DNA from: Triglochin maritima
Taxonomy: Eukaryota > Streptophyta > Magnoliopsida > Alismatales > Juncaginaceae
Length of the DNA stretch: 64,000 nucleotides
Assembly: GCA_963682175.1 (NCBI GenBank)
Contig: OY821791.1
Span: 18,938,542 to 19,002,541 of the forward strand
Direction: 5' to 3'
A model generated the notes under the pieces. That model did no database searches. It had not been told where the DNA came from and saw only the letters and a program-made list of their open reading frames with translations. A program made the position numbers and the translations under genes. This document shows, one piece after another, positions 1 through 8,990 of the stretch; within the stretch, counting starts at the first letter, position 1, and each line of letters begins with the position of its first letter.

Positions 1-65
1 GTGTGATTACTGTTTCCTTTGTATATGCTTTTGATGTAATCACAACTTTTGTATACTCTGATGTT

Positions 66-133
<68 letters not shown>

Positions 134-228
134 ATATGTTGGTGCACCTGTGTTCTTTTATTGCGTAATATCCTCTGTTGATTGAGTGTTTAAAATTTTA
201 AATTTTCCGCTGCTTTGAGGATGTTACA
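1..228 (+). repeat. 3' part of the Tekay-type 5' LTR
   Basis: This matches 6395-6574 of the 3' LTR almost base for base and ends in the same TGTTACA terminus. The main difference is an (AT)30 run at 71-130, against about (AT)8 at 6461-6476. Outside the repeat I see one substitution (T at about 140, C in the partner) and a small change next to the AT run. Confidence 0.95.
71..130. repeat. (AT)30 microsatellite inside the LTR
   Basis: Sixty bases of perfect AT dinucleotide. The partner LTR has only about 16 bp at the same place, so this run expanded after insertion, or the other contracted. Confidence 0.95.
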
Positions 229-231
229 ACT

Positions 232-243
232 TGGTATCAGAGC
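232..243 (+). other. Primer binding site, initiator tRNA-Met
   Basis: TGGTATCAGAGC lies three bases after the LTR end. It is the standard complement of the 3' end of plant initiator tRNA-Met, used to prime minus-strand synthesis in many copia and chromovirus elements. Confidence 0.95.
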
Positions 244-347
244 GGTCGGTTTCAGTGTTCTTATCCAAAGAAACCACCCTTAGAGTTTTAGAGTCTGCAT
301 TAGTTCATGCATTCATGGTTTTGATGTGTGCTGTTCTTTGTGTGTAG

Positions 348-1754
348 ATGCCTCCGAGACGCGTGAGACCTCCCCCACGGGACCGTGACACCAGTGGGGA
401 TACTGGGAGTACGGACTTGGCTGAGGAGCGGCGGATGCTCTATGACACAGTGGGGCGACTGGGAGCGATGTTGGATCGCCAGTCAGGCAGAGGAGAGCCA
501 GCAGCGGCAGGAGCGATGCTCGACCGCTTTATGAGACAGCACCCGCCTACCTTTGACGGTAGAGGAGTGTTTGAGGCTGCGGAGGATTGGGTCCTGAAGA
601 TTCAGGAGATCCTGCAGGCGATTGAGTGCCCGCCTGAGAGGCAGACAGGCTTGGCAGCTTATGTGTTGGGCGGAGACGCGTCCAACTGGTGGAGGACCAC
701 ATGGGAGGAATTCCTACGGAAGTTCAATGAGTAGTATTTCCCCGAGCATGTCAGAGACGGGAGGAGAGAGGAGTTTATGGCTCTCGAGCAGGGAGAGGCG
801 ACCCTGGCTGAGTATACCCGGAGGTTCAACGCGCTGGAGCGTTACTGTCCGGAGATCTGTGTGACGCCGCTGCAGAGGGCGAGGAAGTTCATACGGGGGC
901 TGAGGAAGCACCTCCGTACTCAGGTGACCTACAGTATGCCGCAGACGCTGGAATATGCGGTGAGGTTCGCGACGCTCATTGATCAGGATTACCAGCAGAA
1001 TTATGCTGAGGCCAAGAGAGCACCGAGGAAGGTCAGTGGACGTCCGGGTGCTCCACTAGCAGGGAATCCGGGCAAGAGGCCCCGGATCGGAGGAGGTGGA
1101 TCACGCCAGCCTGAGGCGTGCAGAGGTTGTGGCAGAGTTCACTCTGGTGAGTGTTGGGGTCGCGCAGTGTGCCACGGGTGTGGCAGGCCAGGCCATTTTG
1201 TGAGAGATTGTCCGAGTGGGCCAGGTGGGTCCAGCAGGCAGTCGGGACAGCCGGCGGGTGGCAGAGGCGGAGGTCGCCGACCTTTCGCACTGCAGCGACA
1301 GCAGGGTCAGAGGACCGGTCGAGTCTTTACCATCCAGGCGGATGAGGCGAGAGACGCCAACACGGTGGTGGAAGGTACGCTCTTCGTTGCTGGGTTGAGT
1401 GCGAGAGTGTTGTTTGACTGTGGGGCCACACACTCGTTCATCTCGGAGCGATTTGCGAGCGTGTTGGGCCGTACCCCTGCGATGTTGACTGCCACGTTGG
1501 AAGTCAGCACACCCTTGGGTCTGGTGGGCATTGTGGGGAGCTTCCTCCCCAGCGCCACGATTGTTTCGGGAGATCAGGAGTTTCCGGCTGACCTGATCTT
1601 GTTGCCGATGGAGGACTTCGACGTCATACTGGGGATGAATTGGTTGTCCCAATACAATGTGCGAGTTTTGTGCCGGGAGAAGAAGATTCTGATCCCGAGG
1701 AAGGGTCTACCTGATGTGTTGATCAGGGGGCGAAAGATAGAGGAGACAGAGTGA
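348..1754 (+). pseudogene. Broken gag and protease of the Tekay-type element
   Basis: The reading frame starts at ATG 348 (MPPRRVRPPP). It contains a retrotransposon gag domain, a CCHC zinc knuckle (CHGCGRPGHFVRDCP, about 1167-1215) and a retropepsin-like aspartic protease. An in-frame TAG at 732-734 cuts gag within the gag domain; the same frame then continues to a stop at 1752-1754. The protease active-site motif reads DCG (Asp at 1416) where Asp-Ser/Thr-Gly is usual, so the enzyme is probably impaired. In intact family members gag and pol form one frame; here the frame changes by one base at about 1751. The product would form particles and bind RNA (gag) and process the polyprotein (protease). 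Confidence 0.9.
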
Positions 1755-3345
1755 TTGTATCAGCAGTGAGGGCACAGAAGTTGTTGCAGCAGGGTTGCAG
1801 AGCTTTTGTGGCCACTTTGGTAGTTCCTGATCCAGAGGCGGAGAGATTGGAGGACATCGAGATTGTTCGGGAGTTCCCAGATGTATTTGCAGATGATGTC
1901 ACTAGGTTGCCGCCTCACAGAGAGATTGAGTTTGGGATCGATTTGGTAGCTGGGACTACGCCGCAGTCGAAGGCGCCGTATCGGATGGCACCTGCGAAGC
2001 TGGCAGAGCTGAAGAGGCAGTTGCAGGATCTGATGGATACGGGGTTTATCCGCCCCAGTGTCTCGCCTTGGGGAGCGCCAGTACTCTTCGTGAAGAAGAA
2101 GGATGGATCACTGCGGATGTGTATTGATTACAGGATGCTGAACAAGGTTACCGTGAGGAATCGGTATCCCTTGCCCAGGATCGAGGACCTGTTTGACCAG
2201 TTGCAGTCAGCACATGTGTTGTCGAAGATTGATCTGCGATCCGGTTATCATCAGCTGAGGATCAGAGAGGCAGATGTGCAGAAGACAGCTTTCAGGACGA
2301 GGTACGGGCATTACGAGTTTCTGGTGATGCCGTTTGGGTTGACGAACGCGCCTGCAGCGTTTATGGATTTGATGAACAGGACGTTCAGTCAGTACCTCGA
2401 CCGGTTCGTGATCGTCTTCGTGGACGATATTTTGATTTACTCGCCAGATGTGGAGCAGTATCGAGAGCACTTGAGAGTTGTACTTGGCATTTTGCGGGAT
2501 CATCAGTTGTATGCCAAGCTATCAAAGTGCGAGTTCTGGCTGAGCAGTGTCGCCTTCTTGGGACACATCGTGTCAGGTGACGGGATTTCCGTCGATCCAG
2601 CGAAGGTCGAGGCCGTTACACAGTGGAGAGCCCCGACGAGTGTAGCAGAGATCAGGAGCTTTGTGGGTCTGGCAGGTTATTATCGTCGTTTCATCTAGGA
2701 TTTCTCGAGGTTGGCTTCGCCGTTGACGGCTCTGACGCGGAAGGGTGTTGAGTTCGTGTGGTCCCAGAAGTGCGAGGACAGTTTTCAGGAACTGAAGAGT
2801 CGGCTGACGACTGCTCCAGTTCTGACACTTCCCAGTGGCAGTGGTGGTTTTGTGATTTATAGTGACGCGTCAGGCGTTGGACTGGGATGCGTACTCATGC
2901 AGCACGGGCAGGTGGTTGCAAATGCTTCGAGGCAGTTGAAGGTGCACGAGAGGAACTACCCCACTCATGATTTGGAGCTGGTGGCAGTGGTGCACGCTTT
3001 GAAGACCTGGAGGCATTACTTGTATGGCGAGCGATTCGAGGTGTTCACCGATCATCAGAGCCTGAAGTATCTGTTTTTGCAGAAGGAGCTGAATATGAGG
3101 CAGCGCAGATGGCTCGAGCTGATTAAGGATTATGATTTCACCATCTCGTACCATCCGGGGAAGGCGAATTTAGTGGCTGATGCTTTGAGCAGGAAGGTGG
3201 AGGTTACCGCAGCAGGTCTTTGTATCGAGGAGTGGAAGCTGCTTGAGGCGTTGACCGAGTGGAGACCATTCACCGATGAGTCGCGAGGTGCAGTGATTGC
3301 CGGGCTGAGAGTGGAGCCTCAGTTGGTCTCGAGTATTGTTCAGGC
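1751..3345 (+). pseudogene. Broken reverse transcriptase and RNase H of the Tekay-type element
   Basis: This is the pol frame after the one-base shift near 1751. The reverse transcriptase fingers and palm are recognisable ([33 protein letters not shown]), and the catalytic FVDDI is intact at about 2417-2431. An in-frame TAG at 2696-2698 interrupts the linker after YYRRFI. RNase H follows in the same frame, with YSDAS near 2860, an [16 protein letters not shown] helix near 2976, TDHQS near 3050 and the usual ADALSRK end near 3178. The coding sequence stops matching the family at about 3345, where an internal deletion begins. Confidence 0.93.
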
Positions 3346-4241
3346 TTCATGGGGTGCCTGTGAGTATTATTTCAGATCGAGATCCGAGGTTCACATCCAG
3401 ATTCTGGGGGAGTTTGCAGCAGGCCTTGGGTAATCGGTTGAAGTTCAGTACGACATTCCATCTGCAGACAGACGGTCAGTCTGAGAGGACCATCCAGACG
3501 CTAGAGGATATGTTGCGAGCGTGTACTCTGGATTGGGCAGGTCATTGGGATGAGCATCTGCCATTGATCGAGTTCGCCTGCAACAACAGCTACCATTCGA
3601 GCATTGGGATGGCACCATACGAGGCTCTGTATGGGAGACCGTGTAGATCACCGGTATGCTGGAGTGATGTAGGCGAGAGACATCTAGTTGGTCCGGAGAT
3701 TGTGCAGATGTATGCCGAGAAGGTTGATGTGATCAGACAGAGACTAGCGACTGCGCAGAGCAGGCAGAAGAGCTACGCAGATAGGCGTAGGCGTGAGCTG
3801 AGATTTGAGGCTGGTGACCATGTCTTCCTGAGGATTTCACCATCTCGAGGAGTGATGAGGTTCGGGAAGAAGGGGAAGCTCAGTCCGAGGTATGTCGGGC
3901 CGTTTGAGATTCTCGATCGGGTTGGAGAGGTCGCCTACAGGGTTGCGTTGCCGCCGCAGTTTTCAGGTCTCCACAACGTCTTCCACGTGTCGATGTTGAG
4001 GAAGTACGTAGCGGATCCTTCTCATGTGATTCAGTTGGAGGTTCCAGAGATCCGTCAGGATTTGTCTCTTGAGGAGAGACCGGTTGAGATTGTGGACCGG
4101 ATGGAGCATCAGTTGGGGAGGAGGACCATTCCGATGGTGAAGGTCAGGTGGCAGCACCACAGTGAGCGAGAGGCCACTTGGGAGATCGAGGAGGAGGTCC
4201 GGAAGGAGTTCCCGGAGTTGTTTGGTGAGCTTCAGTTTTAA
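3336..4241 (+). pseudogene. Truncated integrase with C-terminal chromodomain
   Basis: The frame resumes inside the integrase core at [16 protein letters not shown], which holds the second catalytic Asp. The Glu of the D,D-35-E triad lies in [11 protein letters not shown]. The zinc-binding N-terminal domain and the first catalytic Asp are missing. From family organisation I estimate that roughly 0.7 kb was deleted. The C-terminal part has the GPFEIL and [12 protein letters not shown] motifs. It ends in a chromodomain ([23 protein letters not shown]) that in chromoviruses guides insertion to heterochromatin. This frame differs from RNase H, so the deletion also broke the reading frame. Confidence 0.92.
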
Positions 4242-4262
4242 TTTCGAGGACGAAATTCTTTT

Positions 4263-4273
4263 AGGAGGGTGGA
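4263..4273 (+). other. Polypurine tract of the Tekay-type element
   Basis: AGGAGGGTGGA lies directly before the 3' LTR start (TGTAGGATTC). It is the expected plus-strand primer. Confidence 0.85.
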
Positions 4274-4960
4274 TTGTAGGATTCTAGCCTAATGCTAATC
4301 CTAATTGTGCTTTGTGGTTGATTAGGTGGTGATTAGAGATGGACGGCTGGGATTGAGAGGAGATGGAATTGATGGCTTGGATTGAAGTTGGATGGATGGA
4401 GGGTTGAGATGGAGAGGGGATGAGATGAGTGGTGGAGATGGTTTGGATTGGATTGGATTGGATGGTGTGGATTGAGGGGAGGAGATATTTGGGGGGGAAA
4501 TCTCTCTCTCTCTCTCTCTCACTCGTTGCTCTCTCTCTCTCTCTCACTCGTGATTCTCTCCCTCATCTGCTGTGGTGAGCTCCGGCGAGTTGGTGATCCC
4601 CGGCGAAGGTGGTGGTTGGAGGTGAGTTATTGGTTTTACTCGCTCCTTTGTGTTGGTTCTCTCTCCATCTACCTAACCCGTGTTTTCTGGGGTCGTAGTT
4701 GGGTTGTTGAGGTTGGAAGAGGTGGTGTGTGGCTTTGGATCGTCGAGGAGGCGGTTGATCGTCGTTTGGACGCGAGGTTCGTCGACGGATCGTGATTTGG
4801 GGAGACGTGCTCGTGGAGGCGTCGTCGTGGTTCCTCAAAGGTCTCTTCAGACCTTTAGGTATGTCAAGCTCGCTCACTTAATTATCGTCAGTATTTGGAA
4901 GTCGACGGTAGGCCGATTGGCTCGTCGCGAGTAAATGTGCAGCAGATTTCACTGCCTGAT

Positions 4961-5640
4961 CGGTCGACCGGTTGGTGCAAACGGTCGACCGTTCGTGAAG
5001 AAAATTCGGGCTCTGCCTCAAATCGGTTGAACGATGCCTGTGGGGCGGTCGACCGATTGTGCATTGGAGGCAAGCCTGGTGAGATTCGGTCGACCGGGTC
5101 CCCTTTGCCGGTCGACCGTGTGCACTGTCTTAAGTCGGTTGGGGGGCGTAGACTATATAAACGGTCGACCGCTCTTTGATCTCGTCCGACCGTGACTTAA
5201 GTGGACTTGTGGTCGGTTCGACCGAATGTGGGTTCGGTCGACCGGACCTGCGCGTTGAGCGTGAGAACGCTCTGGCTGAAATCGGTCGACCGAGGAGGTC
5301 TCGACGTTCGACCGGTTTCAAGACGCGAGTGAGGGATTATTCCCTGGGCAGATTCGGTCGACCGAGATGTGCTCGGCGTTCGACCGAATTCGTTGTGGAG
5401 TTGTGGGATTTTGTTCCCTGGTGACTTTCGGTCGACCGGGACCCCTTTGTCGGTCGACCGATTGGTCGTTTTGTTCGTTGAACCGGGAGTTGACCATCTA
5501 AACGGTCGACCATCCCTTGATTTGGGTTCGACCAAACGAGTGTGGTGTTGGGAATCGGTCGACCGATGGAGTGCCGGTCGAAGTGGATTGCCCTGTATTT
5601 GCTTGATTCGGTCGACCGGGACTTTTGGTTCGGTCGACCG
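4961..5640. repeat. CGGTCGACCG palindrome array in Tekay-type LTR
   Basis: Fourteen perfect copies of the self-complementary decamer start at 4961, 4982, 5046, 5087, 5109, 5162, 5235, 5283, 5355, 5429, 5451, 5556, 5609 and 5631, and near-matches lie between them (for example at 5214, 5503 and around 5307 and 5376). Intervals are 21, 64, 41, 22, 53, 73, 48, 72, 74, 22, 105, 53 and 22 bp. Three pairs 22 bp apart share a similar spacer. Each unit holds three CpG sites and a SalI site (GTCGAC). Confidence 0.9.
5151..5160 (+). promoter_or_regulatory. Possible TATA box of the Tekay-type LTR
   Basis: ACTATATAAA is the clearest TATA-like string in this GC-richer part of the LTR, and a perfect decamer starts one base later. 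No transcript evidence can be seen, so the assignment is tentative. Confidence 0.4.
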
Positions 5641-5752
5641 TTTGTGTCCTGTTTTGCACTATGGAGGTGCTGTGGTCGTGGTTGCCCGTGTGGGGCGAGT
5701 CGTGGTGCCGATGTTCTTCCGGCAAGTGTGCGAGGTGCACGAGGGTTGCGGT

Positions 5753-6144
5753 GGTTGGTTGAAAATAGACCTGGAGCCCCGTAACCGTGTGAGAGCTGCG
5801 GTTGGTTGAAAATAGACCTGGAGCCCAGCTAGTCTGTACGGAGTTGGTTGAAAATAGACCTGGAGCTCCGTAGTGCGTTCGGGTTGGTTGAAAATAGACC
5901 TGGAGCCTGAGCAGGGACCGCGTGTAGGGGTTGGTTGAAAATAGACCTGGAGCCCTTATACGTTTGGGTTGGTTGAAAATAGACCTGGAGCCCTTGGTCG
6001 TGTCGTGGTAGCTGTGGTTGGTTGAGATTAGACCTGGAGCCCAGCTTGGCGACATGTGTGAGTCGCGGCGGTTGGTTGAGATTAGACCTGGAGCCCCGTG
6101 ATTGTGGTTGGTGTGGCGGTTGGTTGAGATTAGACCTGGAGCCC
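5753..6144 (+). repeat. Nine interspersed copies of a 27-bp repeat
   Basis: The core GGTTGGTTGA is followed by AAATAGACCTGGAGCCC (six copies) or GATTAGACCTGGAGCCC (last three). Copies start at about 5753, 5800, 5842, 5882, 5929, 5967, 6016, 6070 and 6118, giving periods of 38-54 bp with unrelated spacers. The switch from the A to the G variant between copies six and seven suggests local block duplication. Confidence 0.9.
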
Positions 6145-6574
6145 CGTACCTGTAGTGTGTCCTGTGGTGGAGTTGAGAGCCCTGGTGCTGGGCGTGTTGT
6201 GATGCCTTTCTTGTTGAGTAGAATTGCATGCTAGGATGCTTTTATTTCGTACATTTAGAGTTTGGCATACGGGGTTTCCTTCTGGAAACTCAGGCATTGT
6301 TGCATGTTTACTTTCAGGCCGTGACCGGCATTAGGGGGTGGTGACCGAGGAGAGGAGCACCGCTACCGGATCCAACTTTCTCTCAGTTGAGGTCGTGTGA
6401 TTACTGTTTCCTTTGTATATGCTTTTGATGTAATCACAACTTTTGTATACTCTGATGTTCATATATATATATATATGATATATGTCGGTGCACCTGTGTT
6501 CTTTTATTGCGTAATATCCTCTGTTGATTGAGTGTTTAAAATTTTAAATTTTCCGCTGCTTTGAGGATGTTACA

Positions 6575-6967
6575 AAAAGGGATAATTGTTAATTATTGAG
6601 TAAATTCATAATTTGATGTACTCATGCATGACAAATATATTAAACTGTTATCCAAGAAATATACAAATAACAACTTCGAATGAGTTTTTCTAAGAAATTG
6701 TTAAAGGCGATAAGAGCTGTTTATTAATCTCTTATTTAGAAGCGTATAGAACGATCCGTTTAGCATGGTCCACCCAGCCTCAATTAACCGTCATTATATC
6801 CGGTTGCTTTTTAAGAGCCTACAAAATATTTTTAAAAATAATAAATAAAAATCAATATTAAAAATTTTAAAATAATTGAAAGTACCTTAACTAAAATGAC
6901 CATAACTATGATCATTATGACAGCCACCGCTATGATGGTGGTCATTATCCACAACAGACCCTACAAA
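6575..6967. other. AT-rich flank, nothing recognised
   Basis: This lies between the chromovirus and the hAT-type MITE. I see no coding frame or element end. Bases 6960-6967 are the left target duplication of the MITE. Confidence 0.6.
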
Positions 6968-7527
6968 TAGGGGTGAAAACGGAGCGAATACGAAGCGGAT
7001 GTGCCAGTATCCGAATTCGTATCCGTTTTTTTTTCTCGAATCCGAATCCGAATTCGAATCCGAGCGAATGTTTGAGAAAAAGATCTGAATTCGTATCCGT
7101 CGAATTCGGATCCGAATTCGAATAAATTCGCATCCGAATCAAGTTTAAAATCCATTCCGAATTAGGATATTCGAATTCGTTAAAAAATCCGAATAGACTT
7201 AAAAACATTTTTTGATTGATCTAAACAAGAAAAAATTTCAACTTTTATTTTTTGCCTACATGAAAAAATATTAAATATAATATAAATAACATAATTTAAT
7301 TCGTATATATTGTATATATTTTTTATTTTTATTTATATGTGCATATAAAATACGAACCGGATATTATTCGAATCGGATGTACCAATATCCATATTCGCTT
7401 CGTTTTTTACGAATGTTTATATCCGAATACAAATTCGGTTACGGATTTTTTTTCTCGGATAATTTTTTTGATTTCGAATACGGAGTCGGTCGGATTGACG
7501 GATTTCGGACACAAAGTTTCACCCCTA
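6968..7527. mobile_element. hAT-type MITE with perfect 8-bp target duplication
   Basis: The left end TAGGGGTGAAAA and right end TTTCACCCCTA are inverted repeats of about 11-12 bp. They are flanked by identical CCTACAAA octamers (6960-6967 and 7528-7535). An 8-bp duplication is the hAT signature. The interior has no transposase and is packed with TCCGAATTCG / CGAATCCG motifs in both orientations, densest at 7010-7180 and 7355-7510. Confidence 0.88.
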
Positions 7528-7576
7528 CCTACAAATATAACAAAATTAAAATTAAATATAAAAGATATGGGTCAAG

Positions 7577-7764
7577 CTCTAGTGAGCCAAGGGCTCATCA
7601 AATTTAGTTTAAACCTCATACAATCTCACCATTGGATCTTATTTACAGTTAATCTCACCATTCATTAGCATAACCATTTTTCTTAATCTACCTTACAATT
7701 TGAAATGAGTGGTGGATATTGTGGGGGCTTAATTTAAGAAAATTAAGCCCTAGGCTCACTAGAG
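7577..7764. mobile_element. Short MITE with 19-bp inverted ends
   Basis: The ends CTCTAGTGAGCCAAGGGCT and AGCCCTAGGCTCACTAGAG are inverted repeats with one mismatch, about 188 bp apart. The interior is AT-rich and non-coding. I could not define a convincing target duplication, so the superfamily is open. Confidence 0.7.
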
Positions 7765-7791
7765 AATTCCTGTAAAAAATATTACAAACCA

Positions 7792-8512
7792 TTAATAAAT
7801 AAGTTGTTTGAAAAAAACGTTTTTGGGTGGGTTGACGATGTTGACGTCGTCGAGTACCAACACAACATCTTCCTCGTCTTCTTCTTCCTCTTCTTCGACA
7901 ACCACCCCCTCCTCTAGTTCTTCCTCATCTTCGGCAACCACCTCCTCCTCTAGTTCTTCCTCTTCCCCAACAATGATTTCCTTCTCTTGTTCATCTTTTT
8001 CTTCCCTCTTGACTTCCTTCTCGACTCCCTCTTCCTCTTCTTTTTTCTCTGCCGTTAACGATTCTTCGAAAACTTTTTTTCTCTCATCTGAATACACTTT
8101 GTATTCTTTCATCTATTTCAAAAAAAAACTAAAAAAGTTAATCACCAATTTAATAAAAAATACAATAAAAAATGAAATACATTAAATATTTACCATAACT
8201 TTGAATCGTGCAATTAAATCTTTATGTATAACTTTTGAAACCTGAAATTTAATGTTTTCAATGTGTTTGTGAAATCCTTCTAGTAACCCAATTGTTTGCT
8301 GCATTACATCAGTTATTTGATGTATGTATCTGATTTGCGATTCTTTTGTTTTTCTCTCCTCAAGATTTTCGAACATAAACCTGCAAAAAAATTAAACAAA
8401 ATCAAATACATAACAAACTATAATAAAATTCTTAATAAAAATATTACTTTAAAATCTCAATGTTTTCATAAAATTTATGTTCCAAATCATTTAAAACGGT
8501 TGGAACTGCCAT
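7792..8512 (-). CDS. Three-exon gene for a small acidic, glutamate-rich protein
   Basis: I predict CDS exons at 8448-8512, 8194-8380 and 7792-8112. Both introns are AT-rich with GT..AG borders (donors GTAATATT and GTAAATAT; acceptors TTTTTTGCAG and TTGAAATAG). The joined length is 573 nt, exactly 191 codons including the TAA at 7792-7794, with phase kept at both junctions. The protein starts MAVPTVLNDLEHKFYEN. It has an N-terminal helical, possibly coiled-coil region of about 110 residues, a Glu/Val-rich acidic tract of about 60, and a short neutral end (VNPPKNVFFKQLIY). I recognise no family. The plus-strand Ser-rich frame over exon 3 is its complement. It could be a host gene or a fragment carried by a transposon. 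Confidence 0.6.
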
Positions 8513-8890
8513 GTTTTTGCAGTAATTTGAATGTAATGGTCAATATATACTGATTCAAAGATTGCAAAGATCGTGTTCCTTAAATTTAGGAACACAACAT
8601 TTGTGTTGGGTCAAGAAACAGAAAAAACTAAGTGGGTTAGGTATGGTGGGCTGGGTTGTAACTATAAACATAGCAGGCTGGTCTACGGCTAATTAGAAAG
8701 GTGAATGTATGTTGGCAGCGGTAAAAATCAGCAGTGACGATAGTATGACTTTACATTTAATGATGCAGTAGAAACTACAAGACACGATTAAAACGAATTG
8801 ACAACAACGGATGATGAAAAGTCCAAGAGACTCAGCATACTTGTGTACATAAACTGATAAACAAAAGGGAACACATAAGGTCAATTATAC

Positions 8891-8990
8891 CTTGATTTTG
8901 CTTTGTCTTGGTGAACAATTTTGCCCTTTCCATCTCTTTATCAATCTTCTTCTGCAACACAGACTCCTTTTCCTTGAGCATTTCAAGAGT
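8891..8990 (-). pseudogene. Single exon resembling Snf7/VPS32 (ESCRT-III)
   Basis: A 100-nt open segment is bordered by an acceptor-like TGCAG and a donor-like GTATAA on the minus strand. It encodes TLEMLKEKESVLQKKIDKE followed by MERAKLFTKTKQNQ. Plant SNF7/VPS32 proteins have a very similar basic N-terminal helix (TLEML-KKE-VL-KK...E-AK-FT--KN). In ESCRT-III these proteins polymerise on endosomal membranes. I find no neighbouring Snf7 exons within about 1 kb on either side, so this is most likely an isolated gene fragment, perhaps captured by a transposon. Confidence 0.55.

Larger units (their letters stand above)
1..6574 (+). mobile_element. Ty3/gypsy Tekay-type chromovirus, nearly complete but defective
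   Basis: The order 5' LTR, primer site, gag, protease, reverse transcriptase, RNase H, integrase, chromodomain, polypurine tract and 3' LTR is seen on the plus strand. The 5' LTR starts before the window. The C-terminal chromodomain and the gene order place it among chromoviruses of the Tekay/Del type. It cannot be autonomous: gag and pol each carry an in-frame stop, there is a one-base frameshift between protease and reverse transcriptase, and an internal deletion removes the start of integrase. The two LTR ends differ in the overlapping 180-228 bp by little more than AT-repeat length, so the insertion looks young. The 5' target duplication lies outside the window. Confidence 0.95.
4275..6574 (+). 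repeat. Tekay-type 3' LTR, 2300 bp
   Basis: It begins TGTAGGATTC after the polypurine tract and ends GATGTTACA. It holds a GA-rich stretch (4321-4500), a CT microsatellite (about 4500-4560), an array of CGGTCGACCG palindromes (4961-5640), a TATA-like ACTATATAAA at 5151-5160, and nine copies of a 27-bp repeat (5753-6144). Minus-strand open frames across 5197-6229 come from the repeats and I do not regard them as genes. Confidence 0.93.

Noticed and set aside
4961..5640. Decamer array as a CRISPR-like repeat array
   Set aside because: Plant nuclear DNA, a 10-bp palindrome, irregular spacing and partly homologous spacers; no Cas genes.
5197..6229. Minus-strand open frames in the Tekay-type LTR, with repeated GLQVYFQPT and RSTD words
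   Set aside because: The repeated words are translations of the 27-bp repeat and the decamer; no domain and no start context.
7808..8185. Plus-strand open frame of mostly Ser and Thr
   Set aside because: It is the complement of the Glu-rich exon of the minus-strand gene, which has proper splice borders and phase.
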